Positions 15,696-23,897 of a stretch of 64,000 nt of DNA are shown here, one piece after another (position 1 is the first letter of the stretch; every line of letters starts with the position of its first letter). The notes beneath the pieces are model-generated. The model did no database searches and had not been told where the DNA came from. It saw only the letters and a program-made list of their open reading frames with translations. The DNA lies in NCBI GenBank assembly GCA_031178005.1, contig JAPSJV010000016.1, positions 1 through 64,000 on the forward strand, given 5' to 3'. This stretch comes from Pseudarthrobacter sp. Its GTDB lineage: Bacteria; Actinomycetota; Actinomycetes; Actinomycetales; Micrococcaceae. Made by a program: the position numbers and the translations under genes.

Positions 15696-15727
15696 TTTGC
15701 AACATGCGTTGCAAAATACGCAACGCA
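15696..15727. promoter_or_regulatory. Overlapping inverted repeats, candidate IclR operator
   Basis: Two overlapping palindromes lie in the kdgK/deaminase divergent region. TTTGCAA-N6-TTGCAAA spans 15696-15715, and TGCGTTGC-N7-GCAACGCA spans 15705-15727. Both have perfect arms. The position, 30 bp from the deaminase start and 77 bp from kdgK, suits repression or activation of both operons by the IclR-family protein encoded between them and ridA. Confidence 0.55.
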
Positions 15728-15756
15728 GCGAATTGCGCCACGAAGGGAACGAACTG

Positions 15757-17073
15757 GTGAACACCTCAACGCCCGACGCCGGAGCGGCAGCTCCTGCCAT
15801 TGCGGCAGAACGCGTCGCCCGCCTCGCAGACGTCCGCCTCGACTGGCGGCACAAAGCCGTGCCCGCCACCGCCAACGGAACCACCCACCGGGACTTCCTG
15901 GCTGACGGCCCCACACTGGGTGATTTCCAGACGCCGCTCCTCACCCTCGACTCCGCAGCCATGCGTTCCAATGCCGACCACCTGGCTGGCTGGTGCGCAG
16001 AACACAACGTCCTGCTGGCCCCGCACGGCAAGACCACCATGGCCCCGCAGCTCTGGGCCGAGCAGCTGGACAGGGGAGCCTGGGGCATCACCGTGGCCAA
16101 CTTCGCACAACTGCGGGTGGCCCGGGAGTTCGGGGTGCGCAGGCTCCAGCTCGCCAATAGCCTCACGGACCCGCACGCCATCGACTGGGTAGCCTCGGTG
16201 ATCGGCCCGGAGCAGACCATCCTGTCCTGGGTGGATTCCACCGGCACCGTCGAAGTCCTCAACCGGACCCTGGAGGCTTCCGGCAGCGGCGCCGTCCTGG
16301 ACGTCCTGGTGGAGCTGGGCGGATTGGGTGGCCGCACCGGCGCCCGCGGCGTTGATGCCGCCCTTGAGGTGGCCCGCGCCGTCGCCGTTTCGCCGCACCT
16401 GCGGCTGGCAGGTGTCAGCGGCTATGAAGGCTCTCTTGCGCACACGGCCGACGTCGAGGCACTCGGAGCCGTCCGCGGCTACCTGGGCCAGATGCGCCAG
16501 CTCCACGAACAGCTCCTCGCCGACGGACTCTACGGTGCGGACCAGATCATCCTGACCGCGGGCGGCAGCGCCTACTTTGACGACGTGGTGGATGTGCTCT
16601 CGCCCTGCATCAGCAGCGCCGTCCAGCTGATGATCCGCAGCGGCGCCTACATCATCCACGACGACGGCTTCTACCGCGGCATCTCGCCGTTTTCCCGGCA
16701 CGGGAGCCAACCGTTCAGGGCCGGAATGCACGGTTGGGCACGCGTCGTTTCGCAGCCGGAACCGGGCCTGGCCATCCTCGATGCCGGCAAGCGGGACCTC
16801 CCTGTGGACGAGGGCCTGCCGCGTCCACAGCTGATCGGCCCTGCCCTGGGCGGCGCCATGGTTCCCCTCGAAGGGGCAGAGATCACGGCCGTGAACGACC
16901 AGCACTGCTTTATGACCTTCGACGCCGGAACCAGCACGGTGCGCCCCGGCGATGTGGTGCGCCTGGGCCTTTCCCACCCCTGCACGGCCTTCGACAAATG
17001 GACCCTGATCCCGGTGCTGGCCGATGCTGACGGCAACCAGGCCGTCGTCGACCTGGTCCACACTTTTTTCTAG
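15757..17073 (+). CDS. PLP-dependent D-amino-acid deaminase/aldolase (D-serine dehydratase-like)
   Basis: A 438-residue fold-III PLP enzyme of the D-threonine aldolase/D-serine dehydratase group. The alanine-racemase-like barrel starts TPLLTLDSAAMRSNADHLAGW. The PLP lysine is K92 in LAPHGKTTMAP. The C-terminal metal pair is His407 and Cys409 in LSHPCTAFDKW, as in eukaryotic-type D-serine dehydratase. GTG 15757 has GAAGGGA eight bases upstream. It would eliminate ammonia from a D-configured 2-amino-3-hydroxy acid. With KDG kinase and KDPG aldolase next door, D-glucosaminate (giving 2-keto-3-deoxygluconate) is the attractive substrate rather than D-serine. This is inference from context. Confidence 0.8.
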   Translation: MNTSTPDAGAAAPAIAAERVARLADVRLDWRHKAVPATANGTTHRDFLADGPTLGDFQTPLLTLDSAAMRSNADHLAGWCAEHNVLLAPHGKTTMAPQLWAEQLDRGAWGITVANFAQLRVAREFGVRRLQLANSLTDPHAIDWVASVIGPEQTILSWVDSTGTVEVLNRTLEASGSGAVLDVLVELGGLGGRTGARGVDAALEVARAVAVSPHLRLAGVSGYEGSLAHTADVEALGAVRGYLGQMRQLHEQLLADGLYGADQIILTAGGSAYFDDVVDVLSPCISSAVQLMIRSGAYIIHDDGFYRGISPFSRHGSQPFRAGMHGWARVVSQPEPGLAILDAGKRDLPVDEGLPRPQLIGPALGGAMVPLEGAEITAVNDQHCFMTFDAGTSTVRPGDVVRLGLSHPCTAFDKWTLIPVLADADGNQAVVDLVHTFF

Positions 17074-17083
17074 GAGCACCAGG

Positions 17084-18733
17084 ATGAAAACCCTTATCAG
17101 CAATGCCACCCTGGTGGATGGCACGGGCGGTCCCCGCCGCACCGCCGATGTCCTGGTGGATTGCACTGCGGTCACGAAGATCGCCGACGCGGGCAGCCTG
17201 ACCGCCGCGGACACCCGCGCGGATCGCGTTATCGACGCCACCGGACTGGTCCTCAGCCCGGGCTTCATCGACATGCACGCCCATTCGGACCTGCAGCTGC
17301 TGGTCAACCCGGACCACTACGCCAAGCTCAGCCAGGGCGTCACCACCGAGCTCCTCGGCCAGGACGGGCTCTCCTACGCGCCCGTGGACGACGCCACACT
17401 GGCCGGCATCCGGCAGAAGATCGCCGGCTGGAATGACAACCCGGACGACTTTGACTGGAACTGGCGCACCGTGGGGGAGTACCTGGACCGCCTCGATTCC
17501 GAGGATGAAAACGGAGCCAGGATCGCCACCAACGCTGCCTACCTGGTGCCCCAGGGCACGGTGCGCGCACTGGTGATGGGTTTTGGCGAAGGTGCAGCCA
17601 GCCCGGACCAGCTGGAGCAGATGCAGCAGGTGATCCGGGCAGGGATGGCGGAGGGCGCCATCGGAATGTCCTCCGGCCTGACCTACACGCCCGGCATGTA
17701 CGCCACCACCGAGGAACTCGGCGCGCTGTGCAGTGCGGTGGGCGAGCTGGGCGGCTTTTACGCCCCACACCACCGCTCCTACGGCAAGGGCGCACTGGGC
17801 GCATATGCCGAGATGATCGGCTTGAGCAGGGATACCGGCTGCGCACTTCACCTCTCCCACGCCACCATGAACTTCGCTGAAAACAAGGGCCGCGCCGGCG
17901 AACTCCTTGACCTCATCGATGAGGCGCTGGACGCGGGCGTGGACATCACCCTGGACACCTACCCCTACCTGCCGGGCGCCACAACGCTTTCGGCAATCCT
18001 GCCGAGCTGGGCCTCCGCCGGCGGCACTGATGCCACCCTGGAACGGCTCCGCGACCCGGAGGCCAAGGCCAGGATCCGCGAAAACGTGGAGATCTACGGC
18101 TCGGACGGCTGCCATGGCGTGGTGGCCGAATGGGACACGCTGGAAATCAGCGGTGTGCAGAACCAAGAGCTCGCCGGCTACGTGGGAAAGACGATCGCGC
18201 AGATCGCCCTGGACGAGGGCCTTGAACCCTTTGAGGTCTTCACGCAGATCCTGCTGGATGACCGCTGCGGCACGGGCATTCTCCAGCACGTCGGCCATGA
18301 GGAAAACGTCCAGGCCATCATGGTGCACCGGACCCATACCGGCGGCAGTGACGGCCTGCTGGTGGGCGGCAAACCGCACCCCCGCGCCTGGGGCACCTTC
18401 CCCCGCTACCTCGGGCACTACTGCCGCGAACTGGGACTGATGAGCCTCGAGGAAACGGTCCACCACCTCACCGGACGCCCGGCGGAACGGCTCAAGCTGG
18501 ACCAGCGTGGCCTGGTCCGCGAAGGCTACGCGGCGGACCTGGTCCTCTTTGATCCGGCCACGGTCAGCGATACCGCCACCTTCGAAAATCCCCGCCAGGC
18601 AGCAGCCGGCATCCACTACGTGTTCGTCAACGGCACGGCAGCGATCGACGGCGGGCAGCCCACCGGGGCCCGCACCGGCCGCGCCCTCCGCCGCCAGGCA
18701 GACGGCCTCACCAGAACAGGAACCAGCGCATGA
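17084..18733 (+). CDS. D-aminoacylase-family amidohydrolase (N-acyl-D-amino acid deacylase)
   Basis: A 549-residue metal-dependent amidohydrolase. MKTLISNATLVDGTGGP and the metal motif SPGFIDMHAHSD (HAH at 65-67) are N-terminal. GAIGMSSGLTY, YAPHHRSYG, LHLSHATM and DTYPYLPGATT follow. The C-terminus has GLVREGYAADLVLFDP and YVFVNGT. Classical D-aminoacylases have GNCG around the metal-ligand Cys; here the position reads GQDG (92-95, Asp94), suggesting a distinct subgroup. It probably removes the N-acyl group of an N-acyl-D-amino acid, making substrate for the upstream deaminase. ATG 17084 is preceded by AGGAGCACCAGG and its stop overlaps the KDPG aldolase start (ATGA). Confidence 0.8.
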   Translation: MKTLISNATLVDGTGGPRRTADVLVDCTAVTKIADAGSLTAADTRADRVIDATGLVLSPGFIDMHAHSDLQLLVNPDHYAKLSQGVTTELLGQDGLSYAPVDDATLAGIRQKIAGWNDNPDDFDWNWRTVGEYLDRLDSEDENGARIATNAAYLVPQGTVRALVMGFGEGAASPDQLEQMQQVIRAGMAEGAIGMSSGLTYTPGMYATTEELGALCSAVGELGGFYAPHHRSYGKGALGAYAEMIGLSRDTGCALHLSHATMNFAENKGRAGELLDLIDEALDAGVDITLDTYPYLPGATTLSAILPSWASAGGTDATLERLRDPEAKARIRENVEIYGSDGCHGVVAEWDTLEISGVQNQELAGYVGKTIAQIALDEGLEPFEVFTQILLDDRCGTGILQHVGHEENVQAIMVHRTHTGGSDGLLVGGKPHPRAWGTFPRYLGHYCRELGLMSLEETVHHLTGRPAERLKLDQRGLVREGYAADLVLFDPATVSDTATFENPRQAAAGIHYVFVNGTAAIDGGQPTGARTGRALRRQADGLTRTGTSA

Positions 18734-19365
18734 CCCCCGAAGAATTCATTACGCAGCTCGAGGCGGACCGCACCCTCGCGGTGGTCCGGGCACCCTCCAT
18801 TCCCGATGCCGCGGAACTCTGCCAGGCGCTGGCCGACGGCGGCATCCGCAGTGTGGAACTGACCTTCACCACGCCGGATGCGCTGACCCACGTCAAGCGT
18901 GCGGCCGAGACAGCTGCGCAACACGGTGCCGCCGTCGGAATCGGAACAGTGCTGACCGGAGACCAGGCGAGGGCGGCAATCGACGCCGGCGCGCAGTTCC
19001 TGGTCACCCCCGGACTGCGTCCCGAAGTTGCCGCCGTGGCAGTAGCTGCCGGCGTTCCGTTCAGCCTTGGCGCCATGACCCCCACCGAGGTGGCGCAGGC
19101 GCTGGACCTGGGTTCTGCCGTCGTCAAGATCTTCCCGGCCCGCCAGCTTGGCCCCGCGTACCTGAAAGACCTTCAGGGACCGTACCCGGGCATCCGGCTC
19201 CTGCCGTCCGGAGGCATCGACGCCTCCAACGCCAGGAGCTACCTCGACGCCGGTGCCGCAGCTGTGTGCTGCGGTACCAGCGTTGTTCCACCAGCCGCTG
19301 TCGCCGCCGGCGACTGGGCGGACATTTCAGCCAGGGCCGCCGCCTTCACCGGCGCCCTCAAGTAG
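18730..19365 (+). CDS. eda: KDPG/KHG aldolase
   Basis: A 211-residue class I aldolase of the Entner-Doudoroff type: RAPSIPDAAELCQALADGGI, VELTFTTPDAL (Glu base), VGIGTVLTGDQARAAIDAGA, FLVTPGLRPEV, VKIFPARQLGP with the Schiff-base Lys, and RLLPSGGID. It splits 2-keto-3-deoxy-6-phosphogluconate to pyruvate and glyceraldehyde-3-phosphate. Its ATGA overlap with the amidohydrolase gene and 12-bp gap to the permease put it in one operon. Together with kdgK it gives the bottom half of the pathway. Confidence 0.9.
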   Translation: MTPEEFITQLEADRTLAVVRAPSIPDAAELCQALADGGIRSVELTFTTPDALTHVKRAAETAAQHGAAVGIGTVLTGDQARAAIDAGAQFLVTPGLRPEVAAVAVAAGVPFSLGAMTPTEVAQALDLGSAVVKIFPARQLGPAYLKDLQGPYPGIRLLPSGGIDASNARSYLDAGAAAVCCGTSVVPPAAVAAGDWADISARAAAFTGALK

Positions 19366-19377
19366 AAAAGCAAGCAC

Positions 19378-20772
19378 ATGAACGAATTCCTGGACTGGCT
19401 GCGGAACGACACCGCCGGCCTGCTTCTCCTCGCCGGCACAGGCATAGCCCTGCTGCTGTTCCTGATCATCAAGGTCAAGATCGAGCCCTTTATTGCACTG
19501 GTGGGAACCAGCGTGGTGGTGGCCCTGGTGGGAGGCGTCACCATCGAAGAGCTGGTGGGGTCGCCAACCAAGAGCAGCGACGCCCTGATTGAAAAGGGCT
19601 TCGCCGGCATCCTGGGCCACATCACCCTGATCATCGGCCTCGGTACCGTGCTGGGCGCAATCCTGGAGCGGTCCGGCGGTGCGGAAGTGCTGCTGGGGAA
19701 GCTGGTTAAGACCTTCGGCGAGAAGGGCACGCCGCTGGCCATGGGCATCACCGGCTTTGTCCTGGGTATCCCGGTCTTCTTCGACATCGGCATCTTCGTC
19801 CTGGCGCCGCTGGTTTATGTGGCCGCGATCCGTGGCGGAAAGTCCCTGGCGCTGTACGCACTGCCCCTCCTGGCCGGACTGTCCGTGACGCACGCCTTCC
19901 TGCCGCCGCACCCGGGTCCCGTGGCCGCGGCCGGTTTGTTCGGCGTCGAACTCGGCTGGATCATCCTGATGGGCCTGGCCTGCGGTATTCCCGCTTGGTT
20001 CGCTTCCGGTATTCTCTGGGGAACCTGGATCGGCAAGCGGGTCATGATTGAGGTCCCCGAGGACCGCGTCATTCCGGAAGCGGAAGAAGCCAGGGGCCAC
20101 GAGCCGTCCATCGGCACCGTCGCCCTGGCCATTGGCCTGCCCATGGTGCTGATCCTCGGCGCCACTTTCGGCAACGTGTTCCTGCCGGCCGGCACCCTGC
20201 GCGACGTCCTGGTGTTCTTCGGTAACCCGGCGATTGCACTGACCGTTGCCGTGGCGCTGTCCATGTACCTGCTGGGCACCCGCCGCGGCATGAGCGCAAA
20301 GGACCTGTCGGATCTCAGCTCGGCTTCGCTGAAGCCTGTGGGCATGATCCTGCTGGTGGTTGGTGCCGGTGCCTTCTTCGGTGCCGTCCTTTCCGCCACC
20401 GGCGTCGGCAAGGCTGTGGCAGATTCGCTGGCTACCGCCGGACTCCCGCTGATCCTGTCCGCCTACGTGATTGCGTGCGGCATGCGCATCGCCCAGGGCT
20501 CGGCCACGGTTGCGATCGTCACCACGGGCGGCATCCTCGCTCCCACGCTGACCAGCGGCGACTTCTCGCAGCCGCAGCTTGCACTGATCGCCATCGCCAT
20601 CTCCTCAGGCTCGATCATCGCCAGCCACGTCAACGACGGTGGCTTCTGGATCATCGCCAAGTACTTCAACATGTCTGTAAAGGACACACTGAAGACCTGG
20701 ACGGTCCTGGAGACCGTGCTGTCCGTGGTCGGGTTCGGCATGGCGGCGCTGCTGTACCAGTTCGTGCAGTAG
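19378..20772 (+). CDS. GntP family gluconate-type permease
   Basis: A 464-residue, highly hydrophobic GntP-family carboxylate symporter with about 12 membrane spans. Typical segments are HITLIIGLGTVLGAILERSGGA, GIPVFFDIGIFVLAPL, THAFLPPHPGPVAAAG, IAQGSATVAIVTTGGI and ASHVNDGGFWI. GntP proteins import aldonates such as gluconate. In this operon the cargo is probably an N-acylated amino-sugar acid or other sugar acid. It closes the rightward operon, which ends in the hairpin at 20786-20824. Confidence 0.9.
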   Translation: MNEFLDWLRNDTAGLLLLAGTGIALLLFLIIKVKIEPFIALVGTSVVVALVGGVTIEELVGSPTKSSDALIEKGFAGILGHITLIIGLGTVLGAILERSGGAEVLLGKLVKTFGEKGTPLAMGITGFVLGIPVFFDIGIFVLAPLVYVAAIRGGKSLALYALPLLAGLSVTHAFLPPHPGPVAAAGLFGVELGWIILMGLACGIPAWFASGILWGTWIGKRVMIEVPEDRVIPEAEEARGHEPSIGTVALAIGLPMVLILGATFGNVFLPAGTLRDVLVFFGNPAIALTVAVALSMYLLGTRRGMSAKDLSDLSSASLKPVGMILLVVGAGAFFGAVLSATGVGKAVADSLATAGLPLILSAYVIACGMRIAQGSATVAIVTTGGILAPTLTSGDFSQPQLALIAIAISSGSIIASHVNDGGFWIIAKYFNMSVKDTLKTWTVLETVLSVVGFGMAALLYQFVQ

Positions 20773-20785
20773 CCAGACGCAAGGG

Positions 20786-20824
20786 AAGGGCACGACGGCG
20801 GGAGGTTCCCGCCGTCGTGCCCTT
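20786..20824. terminator. GACGGCGG-type terminator
   Basis: Perfect 18-bp arms AAGGGCACGACGGCGGGA / TCCCGCCGTCGTGCCCTT with loop GGT. They lie between the converging gntP-type permease and TPP-enzyme genes. Confidence 0.8.
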
Positions 20825-20842
20825 CGCCGTTTCGACGAACTG

Positions 20843-22495
20843 TTACGCCGTGGCCAAGGAAGCCAGGATGGGCGCCATGCTTTCCTGCATGTACTCGGCC
20901 ACTTCGCTTTGGGTGATGGCGACGTCCAGCACGAACAATCCCTCGGCACCGGCCGCCAGCCACTCTTTCAGTACCTGGAGGTCCGCGAGGGATCTCATCT
21001 TTACACCCTGGGCGCCCATGGCCTGCCCGATGGCGCTGAAATCCACCTCGGGGATCTGCATTGCTGTGTCATCCAGGCCCCGGGCAGCGTACTGGTGGAT
21101 CTCGGCACCATAAGCGGCATCGTTGAAGACCACCATGACTCCGCTGGAGATGGTGCGGACCGCGGAATCCAGATCGGCAAGCGCCATCAGGGCGCCGCCG
21201 TCCCCGGCAACCAGGACGGTAAGCCTCTCCGGCCGTGCCACCGCAGCTCCGGCCGCCGCCGGAATGCCCAGGCCGATCGACTGGAACGCTGTGCCCACCA
21301 TCATGAGGCCCTGCGGATCGGGTACCTGGCAGTACATGGGGATCCAGCCGCAGAAGTGGCCGCCGTCCTGGACAATGGTGCGCTCCGCAGGCAGGAGCGA
21401 GTCGAGTTGCTGGGCGACAGCGCGTGGATTCAAGCGCCCGTCCGCAGCAAACTCCTCCGCAGGCTGTTCTTCCCGGAAGGAAGGAAGCGCCGCCTCCGGG
21501 TGCCTGCTGCGCCAACCCCCGGCCACAGGGGCGACTGCTGCAACCAGCGACTGTGCCATGGCTGCGGCATCGGACTGGACAAAGCAGGTGACACTGGGGT
21601 TGGTTGCCGCGGCCAGCTCGTCGATCTGAACCACCTCGGCGCCTTCTGCGAAGAGCGACCCGTAGCGGGTCTGGAAAGCATTGAGGCTGGCCCCGGCAAC
21701 AATAACGACGTCGGCAGTGCGCATAAGCTGCAACGGTGCGGTCCGGGCGAACCCGCCTGCAATGCCAAGGTCCCAAGGGGTGTCGAGGCTGTTGCGTGCC
21801 ATCACGGAGGTGGCAAAGAGCGCGCCGATCTTGTCGCCCAGTTCCACCAGAGGGGCACCGGCACCCGAGATGACGGCACCGTTGCCGGCCAGGATGAGCG
21901 GCCGCTTGGCCCGGTTCAGCAGCCTCGCAACGTGCTCAACCAGCGCGGGATCCGGCGTCATATGCGGGGCCAGTGACGTTGCTGCTGCCGGTTCCTGGGG
22001 TCCCGCCGGTTCGCTGGAGAGATCATAGGGGATGGAGAGAATAACGGGGCAGCGTTCGGTGCGGGCGGTTGTCCACGCTTGCGCGGTGACGCGGGCGGCG
22101 TTTCCTGCAGAGACTGTCAGAGTCTGCACACCCAGGCCCTGGGCGACCATCAACTGGTCGATGTCCCAGGGCCGTGGGCCGGTTGTAGGCGCTTCGCCCA
22201 CTAGCACCACCATGGGCGTCCGGGCCTTCGCGGCCTCTGTCAGCGCGGTCAAAGCATTGGTGAAACCTGCCCCGTAGGTCACCGTCGCGACGGCGATCCT
22301 GCCGGATGCCCGGTAGTAGGCATCGGCCATGGCCACAGTTCCGGCTTCGTGCCGGGCACTGACGTAGGGCAGGCCGCGGCTGGTGAGGTTGCTGGTGAAG
22401 AACGCGTTGCCGTTGCCCATCAGGCCAAATACGGCCTCGGTATGCTGTGCGCAGACTTCGGCAACGACGTCGGATACGTTAAGGAGCTCAGTCAA
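20843..22495 (-). CDS. Thiamine pyrophosphate-dependent enzyme, acetolactate synthase-like
   Basis: A 550-residue three-domain ThDP enzyme. The N-terminal Pyr domain has FGLMGNGNAFFTSNL, VSARHEAGTVAMADAYYRASG (conserved Glu) and TYGAGFTNALTALTEA. The central domain has PLILAGNGAVISGAG. The C-terminal PP domain has GLGIPAAAGAAVARPERLTVLVAGDGGALMALADL with the GDGG metal site. The start is TTG 22495, six bases after AAGGA; an in-frame TTG at 22501 has no spacing. It lies 14 bp after a HisC-like aminotransferase and so probably decarboxylates or ligates the 2-keto acid formed there. Indole- or phenylpyruvate-type decarboxylation is a guess. Confidence 0.8.
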   Translation of the reverse strand: MTELLNVSDVVAEVCAQHTEAVFGLMGNGNAFFTSNLTSRGLPYVSARHEAGTVAMADAYYRASGRIAVATVTYGAGFTNALTALTEAAKARTPMVVLVGEAPTTGPRPWDIDQLMVAQGLGVQTLTVSAGNAARVTAQAWTTARTERCPVILSIPYDLSSEPAGPQEPAAATSLAPHMTPDPALVEHVARLLNRAKRPLILAGNGAVISGAGAPLVELGDKIGALFATSVMARNSLDTPWDLGIAGGFARTAPLQLMRTADVVIVAGASLNAFQTRYGSLFAEGAEVVQIDELAAATNPSVTCFVQSDAAAMAQSLVAAVAPVAGGWRSRHPEAALPSFREEQPAEEFAADGRLNPRAVAQQLDSLLPAERTIVQDGGHFCGWIPMYCQVPDPQGLMMVGTAFQSIGLGIPAAAGAAVARPERLTVLVAGDGGALMALADLDSAVRTISSGVMVVFNDAAYGAEIHQYAARGLDDTAMQIPEVDFSAIGQAMGAQGVKMRSLADLQVLKEWLAAGAEGLFVLDVAITQSEVAEYMQESMAPILASLATA

Positions 22496-22509
22496 GGTCA
22501 ATCCTTCGG

Positions 22510-23595
22510 TTAGGGCAGCGGGGCCAGCAGGCCGGCAGCCTGGCGGGCCACGTCCAGGACTCGGTTGTTGGCCTCCGGGGTGCCGACTGTTATCCGGATT
22601 CCTTCGTCGGCAAAGGCGCGGACGGAGAGGGCGTTTTCCTCGAAGAGGGCCGCCAGGGCAGCGGTGTGTTCTCCGGTGTTGAGCCAAAGGAAGTTGGCCT
22701 CGGACGGCAGGACGGGGAGGCCGGCAGCCAGCAACGCGGCATATAGACGACGGCGTTCGGCAACCAGGAGGTCGATCCGCGCTTGGAGTTCGTCCTCGGC
22801 TTCCAGGGAGGCCAGCCCGGCTTGTTGTGCCAACGCGGTGACGCCGAACGGGACGGCGACCTTGCGCAGGTTGGTGACCAGCCCGGGTGCGCCAATGGCG
22901 TAGCCCAAGCGCAGCCCGGCCAGCCCGTAGGCCTTGGAAAAGGTATGCAGGACAACCACATTGGGGTATTTGCGGAACATCTCAATTCCGACGGCGGTGC
23001 CCGGGTCGCGGTTGAAGTGGACGTACGCCTCGTCCAGCACCACCACCACATCTGTTGGAACTGCCCGGAGGAAGGTTTCCACTTCCGCCGCCCCGACGAC
23101 GGTTCCGGTGGGATTGTTCGGGTTGCAGATGAAAATGGCCCTTGTCCGCGGTGTTACAGCCGCGGCCATCGCGGCCAGATCATGGCCGCCGTCGGCTGCC
23201 AGTGGGATGGGCTGCGGTGTGGCACCTGCTGCTGTTGCCAGGAGCGGATAGGCCTCAAAGGAACGCCAGGCGAACATAACGCAGTCACCCGGGTTGGTTA
23301 CCGCGTGGATGATCTGGGCGGCGACCTCAACTGAACCGGCCCCGAAGGCTACGTTGTCCGGCGAGACTCCCCAGCGTCCTGCGACTGCCAGAGTGAGATC
23401 CTCCGCGGCCATCTCCGGGTAGAAGTTGATGCTGGAGACGGCAGCCGTGACAGCGGCGAGCACCGCGGGCAGAGGCGGGTAGGGGTTCTCGTTCGCGGAG
23501 AGCTTGAAGGCCTGGAGGCCGTCGATGCCTTTGGGGGCTTTACCTTGGCGATAGGGCGGAAAGTTCGCTAGTCCGGCGCGCTGCGGGATGTTCAT
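22510..23595 (-). CDS. HisC-like aromatic/histidinol-phosphate aminotransferase
   Basis: A 361-residue fold-I PLP aminotransferase: FKLSANENPYPPLPAV, GAGSVEVAAQIIHAV, ICNPNNPTGT, VVVLDEAYVHF, TFSKAYGLAGLRLGYAIG with the PLP lysine, and EGIRITVGTPEANN. ATG 23595 follows AGGAGAACC. HisC-like paralogues outside his operons often transaminate aromatic amino acids. The adjacent APC permease, Lrp regulator and ThDP enzyme favour amino acid breakdown over histidine synthesis. Confidence 0.85.
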   Translation of the reverse strand: MNIPQRAGLANFPPYRQGKAPKGIDGLQAFKLSANENPYPPLPAVLAAVTAAVSSINFYPEMAAEDLTLAVAGRWGVSPDNVAFGAGSVEVAAQIIHAVTNPGDCVMFAWRSFEAYPLLATAAGATPQPIPLAADGGHDLAAMAAAVTPRTRAIFICNPNNPTGTVVGAAEVETFLRAVPTDVVVVLDEAYVHFNRDPGTAVGIEMFRKYPNVVVLHTFSKAYGLAGLRLGYAIGAPGLVTNLRKVAVPFGVTALAQQAGLASLEAEDELQARIDLLVAERRRLYAALLAAGLPVLPSEANFLWLNTGEHTAALAALFEENALSVRAFADEGIRITVGTPEANNRVLDVARQAAGLLAPLP

Positions 23596-23897
23596 GGTTC
23601 TCCTGGTGAGCGGAGTAGATGGGAGAATGGAGCGCAGGAGCGCTTGTTTTTCCCGACAGTAAGTAGCAGTCGTCGCATAAACAAGCTGCCTGACCCGCAC
23701 CGGACAAACTGCTAAGAGTGACGTGGCTCACGCGGTTTCGAGTGCGCAACTTGCTCAGGTTTTTCCCGATACGTTGCTCATGCCCATTTGAGTGACTAGC
23801 GTCACTCAAGGCGCTCGCTGGTGAGTCACCTGCCGGGCATCCCATATTCCTTTCGAGGTGGATCACGTCCGCCTCCTGACTCTGATGAGGCTTCTGC
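23596..23897. promoter_or_regulatory. Divergent control region with Lrp-like palindromes
   Basis: The gap between the leftward aminotransferase operon and the rightward permease gene holds a perfect inverted repeat, TTGAGTGAC-TAGC-GTCACTCAA, at 23788-23809. Related pieces are GAGTGACgtgGCTCAC near 23716-23731 and the palindrome GGTGAGTCACC near 23819-23829. Several spaced GTGA/TCAC sites suit an Lrp/AsnC regulator such as the one encoded at 25297. A dispersed 13-mer AGTAAGTAGCAGT lies at 23658-23670 (second copy 48588-48600). Confidence 0.5.

Noticed and set aside
15766..17307. 513-residue minus-strand open frame
   Set aside because: It is antisense to the PLP deaminase and amidohydrolase genes, which have clear catalytic motifs; no motif or ribosome site here.
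16910..18616. 568-residue minus-strand open frame
   Set aside because: It lies opposite the D-aminoacylase-family gene; the composition is that of a reverse-frame shadow.
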